Shown: one piece after another, positions 9,061 through 18,232 of the stretch
Position numbering within the stretch: the stretch's first letter is position 1
Layout: every line of letters begins with the position of its first letter
Assembly: GCA_002411015.1 (NCBI GenBank)
Contig: DHPY01000042.1
Span: 14,566 to 78,565 of the forward strand
DNA length: 64,000 nucleotides
Direction of reading: 5' to 3'
DNA from: Armatimonadetes bacterium UBA5352
GTDB lineage: Bacteria > Armatimonadota > Zipacnadia > Zipacnadales > UBA5352
Translations under genes and position numbers: made by a program
The notes under the pieces: model-generated
Databases searched by the model: none
The model's input: only the letters and a program-made list of their open reading frames with translations
Told to the model about the DNA's origin: nothing

Positions 9061-11415
9061 ATGAAAGCACTGATCGCCGCCGCGGTCGCGTTCGCGGCCG
9101 CAGGCGTGGCGTCTGCTGACTATCCGACTCCGGATGAGGCGGGCTTCCATCACTGTGCGCTCATCTACGAGCGTGACACGCGCGGGCCGCAGGACCTGGC
9201 GTGGTATGTCGCCGACGACCGGGGCTGGCTCTTCGACGCGTTCCTCTTCCTCCACCAGCGTGCGCAGAGCGGCGCCGCGACGATGAACGGGATGACGAAC
9301 CGGGCCGACTGGGAGGCGCAGCTTGACACCTGGTTCGCGCCCGGCCGCGATCTGCATGCGCTGAACGAGGCGATCGCGGCCGCGAAGCCCGCGCATGGAG
9401 CCGTGCCGCCGCGGCAAGTGATCCTCACGATCCCCTACCCGCACCCGCAAGTCACCGAGTTCGGTGACGTGGACGGCGACGGTGTCTCCGAGAGCCTGGC
9501 GACCGAAGAGGGACGGCAGCGTGTCGCGCGGTGGTACGTGGCCGAGGCGATCCGGCGGTTCGAAGAGGCGGAGCTGCCGAACCTCGAGCTCTGGGGCCTC
9601 TACTGGATGAACGAAGGCGCTTCTGACGCCGACATCGCTGTCGCCCGGCAGTTCGCGGGCGCCGTCCACGGGGCGGGCAGGCGCGTGCTCTGGATCCCGT
9701 GGTTCATGGCATCGAACTGGCAGCGGTGGCGGGAGATGGGCGTTGACGTGGCGATCATGCAGCCCAACTACGCGTTCCTCACGACGCACGGGGGGAGCAT
9801 CCGGCGCAACCGCCTCGTCGTGAACGCCCGCGCCGCAGAGCGCGAGGGCCTCGGCGTGGAGATTGAGCTGCCGATGGGCTGGCGGTTGCCGGGCGGGCCG
9901 CTGCTCTTCCGGCACTACCTGCGCGATGGCGCGGCCGACAGACTGGGCTATCAGCAGGCCGCAACCGCCTACTACCTCGGGCGCGACGCCGTCGAGACGC
10001 TGGCTACCTCCGCCGACGCCGCCGAGCGCGCGATCTATGACGACCTGTGCCTCTACGTGCAGGGCGGCGTGGTGGCGGAGCCGGACCCGGCGATCACCTG
10101 GACGAGCGGAGGTTCGCCGGCGCGCTGGCTGAGCGATCATCTGCAGGACGAGGCGCATCCGCTGCGCGAGGCGGAGGCTCGCGTGCCCGCAAAGCCATGG
10201 GGGACGCTCGATGTGATGCTCCACGAGCCCGGAGAGCCCTGGGTGGGGCTGGTGAGAGTAGAGGGGCAGGCCGGACCGGAGGCGCCGTGGCGGCCGGTCG
10301 GCTGGGCGCTACGGGCGCGTGGTGATGAGCGAGATCGGCCGTGGCAGGCGGTGACGGTGCCGCTGGAGGGCGTCTGGAGGCGCCTGCGCGTGCGCTTCGA
10401 GGGTGACGGCAGGCCGCCGAAGGTCTCCGAGCTTGCGCTGCAGCCGTGGCTCTTCGATGGCGTCTCCCACCTCGCCTGCGACGCGCCGTATCGCTTCAGC
10501 CACCCCGGCGAGGCTCAGTACGGGGACAGCGGCGGCGAGCTGACCGACGGACTCATCCCGGAGACGGGCTACGCATCCGGCGGGACGGTCGGCTGGACCG
10601 GGCCGCCAGCGTGCATCACCTTCGATCTCGAGCAGCCGATGACCATCAGCCATGCCGAGGTGCATCTGCAGGGCGGCTCGGTGGCGGGCATTAACTGGCC
10701 GAAGTCAGCCATCATGTTCGTCTCAAACGATGCGCCGGCACGGAGAGCCTCCGGGCGCGGTGCCGCGCCCGGGAACCTCACATGGCTCGGCGGCGGACCG
10801 GTGGTGGTGGACCTGCGGCGCTCCGAGCGCGACCACCTCGGGCACATCGCCTTCCGCGCGGGGCGGCCTGTCACCGGGCGCTTCGTGAGCTTTATCCTTG
10901 AGCCGGTCGGGCACCTGATGGTCTCGGAGATCCGGATCTTCAGCGGCGGTGAGAATGTGGCTGCCGGGCGCGCATACGCGCTGGCGACCCCGCCGACGCC
11001 TGTGCGGGCGCCGGAGAGCTATCCGGATGACGGCCGCAAGCTCACGGACGGGCAGGTGACGGCATTCGCCCCGCGGATGGTGGTGGGCTGGCGCGATGAT
11101 GAGGAGCGAACGGTGACGGTGGACCTGCAGAGCCTCTGCGCCCTCGATGAGGTGCTGGTGTGGACGATGACGGGCTCGCCGATGGGTATCGTGCCGCTGC
11201 CTTCGGCGCGCGTAACGGTCTCTGAGGATGGGGTGAGTTGGCGGGAGCTTGGCGAGGCGCCGGTGGAGGATGCGCCTGCGAACCCGTCGACGCCCTGCGC
11301 GTGCCGGGTGGGCGCTGAGGGCGCGCAGGCACGGTATGTGCGGGTGACGGTGCGCCGGGAGGCGGGATGGGCGATGCTCTCGGAGATCGAGGTGCGTGGG
11401 GAGCGCGTTGAGTAA
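9061..11415 (+). CDS. Secreted DUF4855-type protein with C-terminal discoidin-like domains
   Basis: The 784-residue product starts at an ATG preceded by GGAGGTG with 5-base spacing, and has a signal peptide (MKALIAAAVAFAAAGVASA). The first 330 residues resemble DUF4855: HHCALIYERDTRGPQDLAWY, WLFDAFLFLHQRA, ELWGLYWMNEGASD and IMQPNYAF suggest a TIM-barrel glycoside-hydrolase-like fold. Two jelly-roll stretches follow (about 470-640 and 640-784), with the discoidin-type pattern CITFDLEQPMTISHAEVHLQ and ends such as ARYVRVTVRREAGWAMLSEI. The gene begins 32 bases after the DUF6067 gene, so the two are probably cotranscribed. Role: likely an extracellular polysaccharide hydrolase or binding protein. 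The fold call is confident, the activity is not. Confidence 0.7.
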   Translation: MKALIAAAVAFAAAGVASADYPTPDEAGFHHCALIYERDTRGPQDLAWYVADDRGWLFDAFLFLHQRAQSGAATMNGMTNRADWEAQLDTWFAPGRDLHALNEAIAAAKPAHGAVPPRQVILTIPYPHPQVTEFGDVDGDGVSESLATEEGRQRVARWYVAEAIRRFEEAELPNLELWGLYWMNEGASDADIAVARQFAGAVHGAGRRVLWIPWFMASNWQRWREMGVDVAIMQPNYAFLTTHGGSIRRNRLVVNARAAEREGLGVEIELPMGWRLPGGPLLFRHYLRDGAADRLGYQQAATAYYLGRDAVETLATSADAAERAIYDDLCLYVQGGVVAEPDPAITWTSGGSPARWLSDHLQDEAHPLREAEARVPAKPWGTLDVMLHEPGEPWVGLVRVEGQAGPEAPWRPVGWALRARGDERDRPWQAVTVPLEGVWRRLRVRFEGDGRPPKVSELALQPWLFDGVSHLACDAPYRFSHPGEAQYGDSGGELTDGLIPETGYASGGTVGWTGPPACITFDLEQPMTISHAEVHLQGGSVAGINWPKSAIMFVSNDAPARRASGRGAAPGNLTWLGGGPVVVDLRRSERDHLGHIAFRAGRPVTGRFVSFILEPVGHLMVSEIRIFSGGENVAAGRAYALATPPTPVRAPESYPDDGRKLTDGQVTAFAPRMVVGWRDDEERTVTVDLQSLCALDEVLVWTMTGSPMGIVPLPSARVTVSEDGVSWRELGEAPVEDAPANPSTPCACRVGAEGAQARYVRVTVRREAGWAMLSEIEVRGERVE

Positions 11416-11623
11416 CCACCGGAGAGACACGGAAGAGCGAGTACCAGGTGGCGGTCGGTCTGTGGCACGGGCGTCTCGCCCGCGCGGCCGTCCGCCGTTG
11501 CCGTTCCGTTCGTAGCGACGGGCTTCCAGCCCGTCAACCGTTCGGAGGCCTGCGATTGAGGGAGAGGCGCGGCAACGGCTGCGAGCTGGAAGGCTGCCCC
11601 ACGAGGTGGGCAGGAGACGGAGA
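11416..11623. repeat. Intergenic stretch with two short palindromic repeat units
   Basis: This gap carries two compact inverted repeats. At 11468-11482 CGGGCG and CGCCCG flank a 3-base loop. At 11517-11535 GACGGGCT and AGCCCGTC flank a 3-base loop. Read on the minus strand, the stretch encodes the phrases TGWKPV and RAGETPVPQTDR, which I recognise as spurious peptides from a family of dispersed palindromic repeats in large bacterial genomes. It is therefore probably a dispersed repeat element rather than coding DNA. No U-rich tail follows, so a simple intrinsic terminator is not obvious. Confidence 0.5.
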
Positions 11624-12853
11624 GTGACAGCTACGGATTGCCGCACTGAAGAGCCCGAAGAGATCGCAGACGCAACGCCCACCCCTGTTGCCTACCGGCG
11701 CCTGATGGTCGCGTCGGTCGTGTGCATGCTGATGTTCGGCGCGGTGCAGGTGCTGCCCGCGGTGGCGCTGGATGTGCTGGGCGAGGACCTCGGGCTCAAC
11801 TTCGAGCAACGCGGCCTGCTCTTCAGCATACGCATCGCGGCGGCGCTCCCGGCCCTGCTGCTGATCGGGCACTTCGCCGAGCGGCCGTTCAAGCGCCACG
11901 TGCTCTCGTGGGGCCTGATGGCGATCGCGCTCGCGCAGATGCTGATCGCGCTGGCCTCAAGCTACGCGGGGCTGTTGTGCGGGGTAGTGGTCTCCGGGAT
12001 CGGCCTCGGCGTGGTCGAGGCGATCGTCAACCCGCTCCTCGTGCAGTTGCACCCAAGCCGGTCGGCGTGGGCGCTGAACATCATCAACGCCATCTTCGCC
12101 CTCGGGCTGGTTGTGGGCGCGCTGAGCACCGGGGAGCTGCTGCAGGCGGGCTTCGGCTGGCGGCTGACGTTCTGGCTGTGGATGGTCCCGACGCTGCTCG
12201 CGGCGGTGCTCTACCTGACGCCGCACTACCCGGCGCCCTCACCGACCTCGGACAGCCGCCACGTGCGGCCTGATGTCGGGGGCTTCGCGGCCAACCCGCT
12301 CTTTTGGATGCTCGCGGCGGCGATGGTCTTCGGGGGAGGCTGCGAGTCCGGGCTGACCTCGTGGGCGCCGAACTTCGTGGTCGAGGAGCTTGGCGCGTCG
12401 GCCCGTGGCGGCGCGTGGGCCACGATCCTCTACGGCAGCTTCATGGCGATCGGGCGATTCGGCATCGGGTCGATCTCCGGCGCCGTCAGCCCGCTTCGGA
12501 TCATGCTCCTCTCCGCGATCTTCTGCGGCGCCGCGACGCTCGGGCTGGCCTTCGCGCCGCACCTCTGGGCGGCATGGCTGCTGTTCGGGCTGGGAGGCCT
12601 CTTCGTCTCCTGCTTCTGGCCGACGCTGCTCGCCGTGGGCTCCGATCAGATCTGTGTCGGCTCGATGTCGCTGCTCTCGCTGCTGGCGACCGCCGGCATC
12701 ATCGGCTCGGTGGTCGTGCCGTGGGTGATCGGCGCGCTCGGAGACGCAGTCGGCCTCCGCGCGGGCATCCTGGTGCTGCCCGCGTCGATGGTGCTGCTGA
12801 TTGTGATGCTCGTCATGATCGGCCGGCGTGTGCACGCCCGCTCCGTCACCTGA
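11624..12853 (+). CDS. Major facilitator superfamily transporter
   Basis: The product is a 409-residue polytopic membrane protein with about 12 helices. After a 25-residue cytoplasmic tail it begins LMVASVVCMLMFGAVQVLPA. The N-terminal half has a loop with HFAERPFKRHVLSWG in the usual helix 2-3 position and GIGLGVVEAIVNPLL in helix 4-5. This resembles the FucP/sugar-proton symporter branch, although the substrate cannot be read from sequence. The GTG at 11624 is preferred because AGGAG sits 7 bases upstream; another GTG lies at 11606. The neighbouring secreted glycosidases suggest uptake of released sugars. Its 3' end overlaps the convergent HEAT-repeat gene by 8 bases. Confidence 0.8.
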   Translation: MTATDCRTEEPEEIADATPTPVAYRRLMVASVVCMLMFGAVQVLPAVALDVLGEDLGLNFEQRGLLFSIRIAAALPALLLIGHFAERPFKRHVLSWGLMAIALAQMLIALASSYAGLLCGVVVSGIGLGVVEAIVNPLLVQLHPSRSAWALNIINAIFALGLVVGALSTGELLQAGFGWRLTFWLWMVPTLLAAVLYLTPHYPAPSPTSDSRHVRPDVGGFAANPLFWMLAAAMVFGGGCESGLTSWAPNFVVEELGASARGGAWATILYGSFMAIGRFGIGSISGAVSPLRIMLLSAIFCGAATLGLAFAPHLWAAWLLFGLGGLFVSCFWPTLLAVGSDQICVGSMSLLSLLATAGIIGSVVVPWVIGALGDAVGLRAGILVLPASMVLLIVMLVMIGRRVHARSVT

Positions 12854-13874
12854 CCGTCAGCGCCTCCAGCCGCACAGGCCGCCAGATCCCTCCCGCAGCC
12901 GCGCTATTGTATACGCGCACGGTGATCTGATTGGGCTCGCCCCAGCGGATCGCATCGGTCACATCAACGCGGAAGGGCTTGTTCCAGCCCGACGGCCCGA
13001 TGGACTGGCCGCCAACGTAGGTGCCGTTGATCCACACCCAGCAGTCCTCATCCACGCCCTCAAAGGCCAGCTCTGCCGCCACGTGCTCATGCTTCGGCGG
13101 CAGGTTGATCTGCCGGCGATACCAGGCGACCCCGTTGTACCCGGCCTCCCAGGCGATCTCGATCTCGATGTCGCGCCAGCCGCTGTCGTCGAACTGTGGC
13201 ATGAACCACCCGTCGCGGTGCCCGCGCAGGCGCGTGTCGGTCTGGAACCGCCAGCCATCGCGCGGGAGCGGCATCTGGAGGGCCACCTCGATCCGGTCGA
13301 GGCGGTCGGCCATATCGGGGCGCTCGCGCAGCGGGACGCGCTCCGGCGGCGTGACCTCGAAGGGTGTGGCCTCCGGGTCGAGCGCGAGGAGCCTGAGCAC
13401 CGCCGGCCGGTGCACGCGCGGCGAGGGGTCCTTCTCCGCGACCTCGAGCAGCCGGATGATCTCGGGCGTGCTGGGCTCCATCGCCAGGAGGATCCGCACC
13501 GCGATCTCCCGCACGTACTCGTCCTCGCTCTCCATGGCGCGGAGCACGTAGGGCATGGCCTCGGGCGTTGCGTCGCCCGCGAGCGCGAGCAGCGCGGCGC
13601 GGCGAACGATCACGTCATTATTGTCGAGCGCGCCATCGAGCGCCTCACGCGCAGGCGCGCCGATCGCCGCCAGCCCGCGTACGGCTGCTCGCCGTACGAG
13701 CGGGCTGTCATCCTCAAGCGCCCGGCTGAGCAGCGGCACCGAGGAGGCGCCGCGGGAGACTGCCTTGAGCACGCGGTTGCGGCGCTGAGCGACATCATCG
13801 GGCGCGGCCGTGATCGCTGTCGGGATGGCGGTCAGGACCATGCACACGGTGAGGAAGCCGATGGTTGCTCGCAC
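12846..13874 (-). CDS. Secreted HEAT-repeat protein with C-terminal sugar-binding-like jelly roll
   Basis: The 342-residue exported protein starts at GTG with AGGAG 8 bases upstream and has a signal peptide (RATIGFLTVCMVLTAIPTAI). Residues about 35-165 are four to five HEAT-like repeats, for example SPLVRRAAVRGLAAIG, DVIVRRAALLALAG and DEYVREIAVRILLAM. Residues about 195-342 match the galactose-binding-like domain found at the N-terminus of GH2-type enzymes: DGWFMPQFDDSGWRDI, GVAWYRRQINLP, CWVWINGTYVGG and GEPNQITVRVYN. It is likely a cell-surface binding or scaffold protein. No catalytic domain is present. The gene is convergent with, and overlaps, the MFS gene. Confidence 0.75.
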   Translation of the reverse strand: MRATIGFLTVCMVLTAIPTAITAAPDDVAQRRNRVLKAVSRGASSVPLLSRALEDDSPLVRRAAVRGLAAIGAPAREALDGALDNNDVIVRRAALLALAGDATPEAMPYVLRAMESEDEYVREIAVRILLAMEPSTPEIIRLLEVAEKDPSPRVHRPAVLRLLALDPEATPFEVTPPERVPLRERPDMADRLDRIEVALQMPLPRDGWRFQTDTRLRGHRDGWFMPQFDDSGWRDIEIEIAWEAGYNGVAWYRRQINLPPKHEHVAAELAFEGVDEDCWVWINGTYVGGQSIGPSGWNKPFRVDVTDAIRWGEPNQITVRVYNSAAAGGIWRPVRLEALTVR

Positions 13875-14128
13875 AGAGATCTCTCCTTCTCGACGCTGAC
13901 ATGCGGCCCTGCCCGGTCCCCTTCCTCGTGGGGGCGCGCCGGCCCTCCCCCGTCGTTGGCTGCATCACCTCCGACGTCTGCAGGGTCGACCACCGCGGGT
14001 ATTCCAGCGCGGGCAGCGGGCCTCCTGCATGCCACACGGCTCGGCCGCTGACGAAGGCCACCGCTTACGCCGGAGGGAACTACCGCAGCGGCGAAGCAGT
14101 GTGGCCCGAGCATGAGGAGTGAGTCCGA

Positions 14129-17100
14129 ATGACGCGGTACCTGATCGCGCTGATTCTGCTCTCGGGTGTGGCCGCATCCGCCCAGAGCACGTTCTTCTAT
14201 GGTTTCGAGCAGTCCGGGGAGTTCGCTCAGTACGAGGGGCTGCAGAGCCCCGATGCCACTGCCGAGATCGTCGCGCCCGGCGCGGATGGCGATGGCCACT
14301 GCGTGCGCTTGACCTCGCGCGACCGCACGCGCTACTGCACCCTGAGCATCGCCGGGCCGATGCCGGTGGTCAAGAACCTCGTGCTCTCGTTCGACTATCG
14401 CGCGGAGATCGAGGAAGGCGTCACCGCCAACTACCTCGGCATCCTGTTCTTCTACGAGGACAACTCGCAGTTCGGCCGCTTCGATCAGCCCTTCACGGAC
14501 GAGTGGCGGCATGTGGAGGTCCCGATAGCAGGGCTGACTTCGCCGAATGACGGCGTGCTGGCGGTGGGCCGGGAGTTCGCGAGGCTCAACCTCTACGGCC
14601 GCGCCCCCGACGAGGGCGCGCTCATGACCGTCTGGCTCGACAACATCCGTCTGGAGGTCGCGGAGGCCAGTACCGCCATCAGCGAGCGCGTCGAGACCTC
14701 ATACGCGAACCCGCCGATGTTCACCTGGGCGCTCGCTCCCGGGGAGAGCAGCGGTCAGAGCCGCCTGCAGTACTCGCGGTCGCCGGAGTTCCCCGAGGCC
14801 GAAACAGTCACCGTCACCACCGACTGGAGCTTCCACACCCCGCCCGCGCCGCTTGAATCGGGCGAGTGGTTCTGGCGCGTCTACTCGGAGACTGAGCTGA
14901 CCGAGGGCTGGGGCGAGATCCGCCGCCTGCTCATCCCGGAGGAGGCCCATCGGTTCGCGACACCGCCGGTGGATGCGGAGGCCGTGGCGGCGCTTCCTCG
15001 CCCGCGGCTGATTGATCTTGCCGCCGAACGGGCGGCGCTCGATGACGCCGGCATCGCGAGTCTCATCGCGCAAGCCCGGGCATCGGCGCAGCAGCCGATC
15101 CCCGAGGACCCGCCGATCTGGGTGGAGGGCGATGAGCGCTGGCCCGCGTGGATCGACTGGTATGGCAAGGTGCACGGTGGCATCACCAGCCGCACCGGTA
15201 GCCGCCTGGAGGTCATCGCGCAGCAGGCCGCCATCGCCAACAGCGATGAGGTGCGCGACTGGACGCTGGAGCTTGCGCTTGCGGTGGCGGCCTGGGATCC
15301 GCAGGGCGGCAGCTCAGTGGATCGCGGCGACATCGGCGCCCAGCACGTCCTGCGCGGGCTGAACGCCGCCTACGATGTACTGCGCGACTACGCCAGCGAG
15401 GAGGACCTGGCGACCATCCGCGGGGCGCTGATCGAGCGCGCGGAGGGCTTCAGGGCGAGGCTCCTGCCGCTGCGGGGCGATCCGCAGAACAACCACGCCT
15501 GGCTGTGCGCGCTCGCGCTGGGCCAGAGCGGCCTGGTGCTCATCGGCGACTACGAGCCCGCGCACGAGTGGGCGGAGTACATCCGGCAGCTCTACCTCGG
15601 CCAGTTCCTCTCAGGCCTCGGCTTCGATGGCGACAACAATGAGGGCCTCAGCTACTGGTCCTACGGCCTGGGCTTTGTCATCGAGTACGCGGACATGATG
15701 CGCACGGTCTGCGGCATAGACCTCTACCAGCAGCCGTGGCTGAACCAGACCGGCCGCTTCCCGATGTACTGCGCACCGCCCAGCGCGTGGGGAGTGTCGT
15801 TCGCCGATACCGGTCTGCCGAACCACGGCATCAAGGGCCCCTACAGCCAGAGATACGTGCGGGAGCTTGGCGAGCGGACCGGCGACCCCTACGCGCTCTG
15901 GTACGGCGGCGCGCAGGACCCGGTGGACGGCATCTCCCCGCAGCCTCCGGTGGACTTGCCGCAGTCGCGTCATTACCGGCTCATCGGCCTCGGCGTGGCC
16001 AACACCTCGCTGGTTGACGGCCGTGAGGGCGTCACCGTCGCCATGCACTCAGGACAGTATCAGGCCGGCCACCAGCACGCCGACCAGAACGCCTTCGTCA
16101 TCAACGCCTACGGGGAGAAGCTGGCGATCGACTCGGGCTACTACGACTGGTACGGGAGCCCGCACTTCAAGGAGTACTCGACGAAGACCGAGGCCCACAA
16201 CAGCATCCTCGTCGGCGGCAACGGCCAGGCGGTCTTCCGCAATGGCGCCGATGGCCGCATGTCGGCGTGGTTCGATGGCGCCGGGCACACCTGGATGGTC
16301 GGCGACGCCTCCGATCCGGATGTCTACGATGGGAAGCTGACGCGCTTCGACCGGCGCATCCTCTTCATCAAGCCGGGAGTCGTCGTGATGCATGACCTGC
16401 TGGCGGCGCCGGAGCCCGCGAGCTTCCAGTGGCTACTGCATACTGCCGCGCCGATCGAGCTTGACGAGACGCGACAGGCGCTCGATGTGGTCTCAGGCGA
16501 GGCGGCGATGGGCGCGGTGATGCTGCGCCCGGCCGGGCTCTCCTTCGGCATCACCGACCGCTATCCCGTCCATCCGTACACGGGCTATGGGACGGTGCTT
16601 GTGCCGGAGGATGAACTCGCGCAGGAGTGGCACCTGCGGGCCGAGGCGCCCGCAGCCAGCGAGCGGGAGTTCCTGACGGTCTTCGACATCCGCCGCAGCG
16701 GTGACGAGGCGGCTTCTACCCGCGAGATCGCCTGCGAGGGCGGCATCGGGCTGCAGGTGACACGGAACGCTGAGCGGACGACCGTGCTCCTCGCGCCAGA
16801 TCGCGACCCGGTGGCTCTCTCCTCGGAGTATCTGCAGGCCGATGCTGAGAGCGCCTCCGTGACCACCGATGGCGGCGCAGTGACCTCTGCCTGCGCCATA
16901 CAGGCGGACGGCCTTCGCTGGCGCGGAGAGGTGCTGCTCGCGACCGACGGTGCGCGCGCTGACTGCAGCCTCGTGGTGACTGAGCAGGGGAACGTGGCGG
17001 AGATCGCGCTTGCCGAGCCGACGACCGTGCGCCTCATGGCGCGGCCCGGACGGCTGATCGTTGATGGCGAGCCGACGGCGGCGCGTTCGACGGCCAGAGA

Positions 17101-17956
17101 GCCGCTCAGTCTCTCACTGGCGGCCGGCTCGCACACGATCGCCTGGGGCGGCCGGCCTGAGCAGGCGCTCTCGCACGCGCTGGAGCCGCTGGAGATCCGC
17201 CTCGGAGACAAGGCCTCTCAGCTTCAGGGCTATGCGCGACGCGATGTGCGCGACCTCCGCAGCTACTGGTGGGGACCTGTCGAGCTGCCGACCGCCGATC
17301 GCTATGAACTGCGCATCGAGGCCGCAGGTGAGGCGCCGCGCGTGACGTGGGATGGGCGAGGCGTGGAGCTCACCCCGGATGGCGACGCGCTGGTGAGCGT
17401 GCTCTGGGACCAGCCCGGCGCGCACCACATGACGATCAGCGCCGCGAAGCCGCTGAGGTCAGTCACGCTCACGCCGCAGCATGCCAGCACTACGGCTGCG
17501 GAGATGCTGCCGAAGGAGTGGGCGCCGCCGGCAGGAGCGGTCCTGCACGAGGCCGAGGACACCGCCGAAGAGGGCGCGATCAGGGGGCTCGTGGTGGAGA
17601 AGATCGGCGCGTCCGGCGGCGTCGCGCATACTACCTGGGACAGCCCCGGTCAGTGGGCCACGTGGCGGATCGAGGTGCCCGCTGAGGGCAACTACGAGCT
17701 GCTGATCCGCACCGCAAGCGTCTACGACCGCATCGCCCGCAGCCTGGAGCTTGACGGGGAGCTGCTGCAGATCGCCTCATTCGGCTCGACCGGCGGCTGG
17801 TGCCGCGCAACCGACGACTGGCGCTGGTTCCGCCCGATGGCCGAGGACGGGGAGCCGCTCACGATCCATCTCACACGGGGCACGCACCTGTTGCGCATGG
17901 AGATGCTCACGGGCTCGATGAACCTCGACCTGTTCGCGCTGGTGCCGGCTCGGTAG
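14129..17956 (+). CDS. Large secreted heparinase II/III-family lyase with DUF4962 domain
   Basis: The 1,275-residue exported enzyme has a signal peptide (MTRYLIALILLSGVAASAQS). Residues about 20-185 look like a carbohydrate-binding jelly roll. Residues about 195-260 have the FnIII-like start of DUF4962 (PMFTWALAP to GEWFWRVYSE). An alpha-toroid follows (about 300-620) with NNHAWLCALALGQSGLVLIG and GDNNEGLSYWSYGLGF. The heparinase II/III beta-sandwich (about 625-900) carries the characteristic GHQHADQNAFVINAYGEKLA and YYDWYGSPHFKEYSTKTEAHNS. The C-terminal 370 residues are further beta domains, including one like CBM6/35 (ATWRIEVPAEGNYELLIRTA). The family cleaves uronic-acid-containing polysaccharides such as heparan or alginate by beta-elimination. 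The exact substrate is unknown. Confidence 0.85.
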   Translation: MTRYLIALILLSGVAASAQSTFFYGFEQSGEFAQYEGLQSPDATAEIVAPGADGDGHCVRLTSRDRTRYCTLSIAGPMPVVKNLVLSFDYRAEIEEGVTANYLGILFFYEDNSQFGRFDQPFTDEWRHVEVPIAGLTSPNDGVLAVGREFARLNLYGRAPDEGALMTVWLDNIRLEVAEASTAISERVETSYANPPMFTWALAPGESSGQSRLQYSRSPEFPEAETVTVTTDWSFHTPPAPLESGEWFWRVYSETELTEGWGEIRRLLIPEEAHRFATPPVDAEAVAALPRPRLIDLAAERAALDDAGIASLIAQARASAQQPIPEDPPIWVEGDERWPAWIDWYGKVHGGITSRTGSRLEVIAQQAAIANSDEVRDWTLELALAVAAWDPQGGSSVDRGDIGAQHVLRGLNAAYDVLRDYASEEDLATIRGALIERAEGFRARLLPLRGDPQNNHAWLCALALGQSGLVLIGDYEPAHEWAEYIRQLYLGQFLSGLGFDGDNNEGLSYWSYGLGFVIEYADMMRTVCGIDLYQQPWLNQTGRFPMYCAPPSAWGVSFADTGLPNHGIKGPYSQRYVRELGERTGDPYALWYGGAQDPVDGISPQPPVDLPQSRHYRLIGLGVANTSLVDGREGVTVAMHSGQYQAGHQHADQNAFVINAYGEKLAIDSGYYDWYGSPHFKEYSTKTEAHNSILVGGNGQAVFRNGADGRMSAWFDGAGHTWMVGDASDPDVYDGKLTRFDRRILFIKPGVVVMHDLLAAPEPASFQWLLHTAAPIELDETRQALDVVSGEAAMGAVMLRPAGLSFGITDRYPVHPYTGYGTVLVPEDELAQEWHLRAEAPAASEREFLTVFDIRRSGDEAASTREIACEGGIGLQVTRNAERTTVLLAPDRDPVALSSEYLQADAESASVTTDGGAVTSACAIQADGLRWRGEVLLATDGARADCSLVVTEQGNVAEIALAEPTTVRLMARPGRLIVDGEPTAARSTAREPLSLSLAAGSHTIAWGGRPEQALSHALEPLEIRLGDKASQLQGYARRDVRDLRSYWWGPVELPTADRYELRIEAAGEAPRVTWDGRGVELTPDGDALVSVLWDQPGAHHMTISAAKPLRSVTLTPQHASTTAAEMLPKEWAPPAGAVLHEAEDTAEEGAIRGLVVEKIGASGGVAHTTWDSPGQWATWRIEVPAEGNYELLIRTASVYDRIARSLELDGELLQIASFGSTGGWCRATDDWRWFRPMAEDGEPLTIHLTRGTHLLRMEMLTGSMNLDLFALVPAR

Positions 17957-17991
17957 CCCCACGGCTTGATCGAGAGGAAGGCCAAGTACCC

Positions 17992-18232
17992 ATGCTCGCC
18001 GCTCGCGGGATCATCATGGCGCTGCTGGCCACGCTCGCATCGCGGTCCCTCGGGGCGCAGTGCTACCTGTCGCCGAGGACAGCGGCGCCCCCCCCGGGAC
18101 CGCTATGGCGCCGTGGCGGAGCATCGCGCAGGCCAACGCCATGCTGCAGCCCGGCGACGAGGCGATCTTCCTGCCCGGCGATCACCCCGGGCTCAGCCCG
18201 AGCGGTCAGGCGGTGCGGGGGCGCCGATCACT
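17992..18232 (+). pseudogene. Frameshifted remnant of a secreted right-handed beta-helix (pectate-lyase-like) gene
   Basis: Only the first about 80 codons of a secreted protein remain, and two frameshifts are needed to read them. Frame one gives a signal peptide (MLAARGIIMALLATLASRSL, then GAQCYLS). A shift near 18045 gives AEDSGAPPGTAMAPWRSIAQ and ANAMLQPGDEAIFLPGDHPG, which is the opening of parallel beta-helix polysaccharide-lyase-like proteins. A second shift near 18195 gives ERSGGAGAPIT. Homology stops exactly where the convergent sialidase gene ends (18228), so the rest of the gene was probably lost or replaced there. It lies 35 bases after the heparinase gene and was perhaps once in its operon. 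Family call is from the diagnostic opening motif only. Confidence 0.55.

Noticed and set aside
12828..14051. 407-codon plus-strand frame over the HEAT-repeat gene
   Set aside because: It is the opposite-strand shadow of the HEAT-repeat gene, with no start signals.
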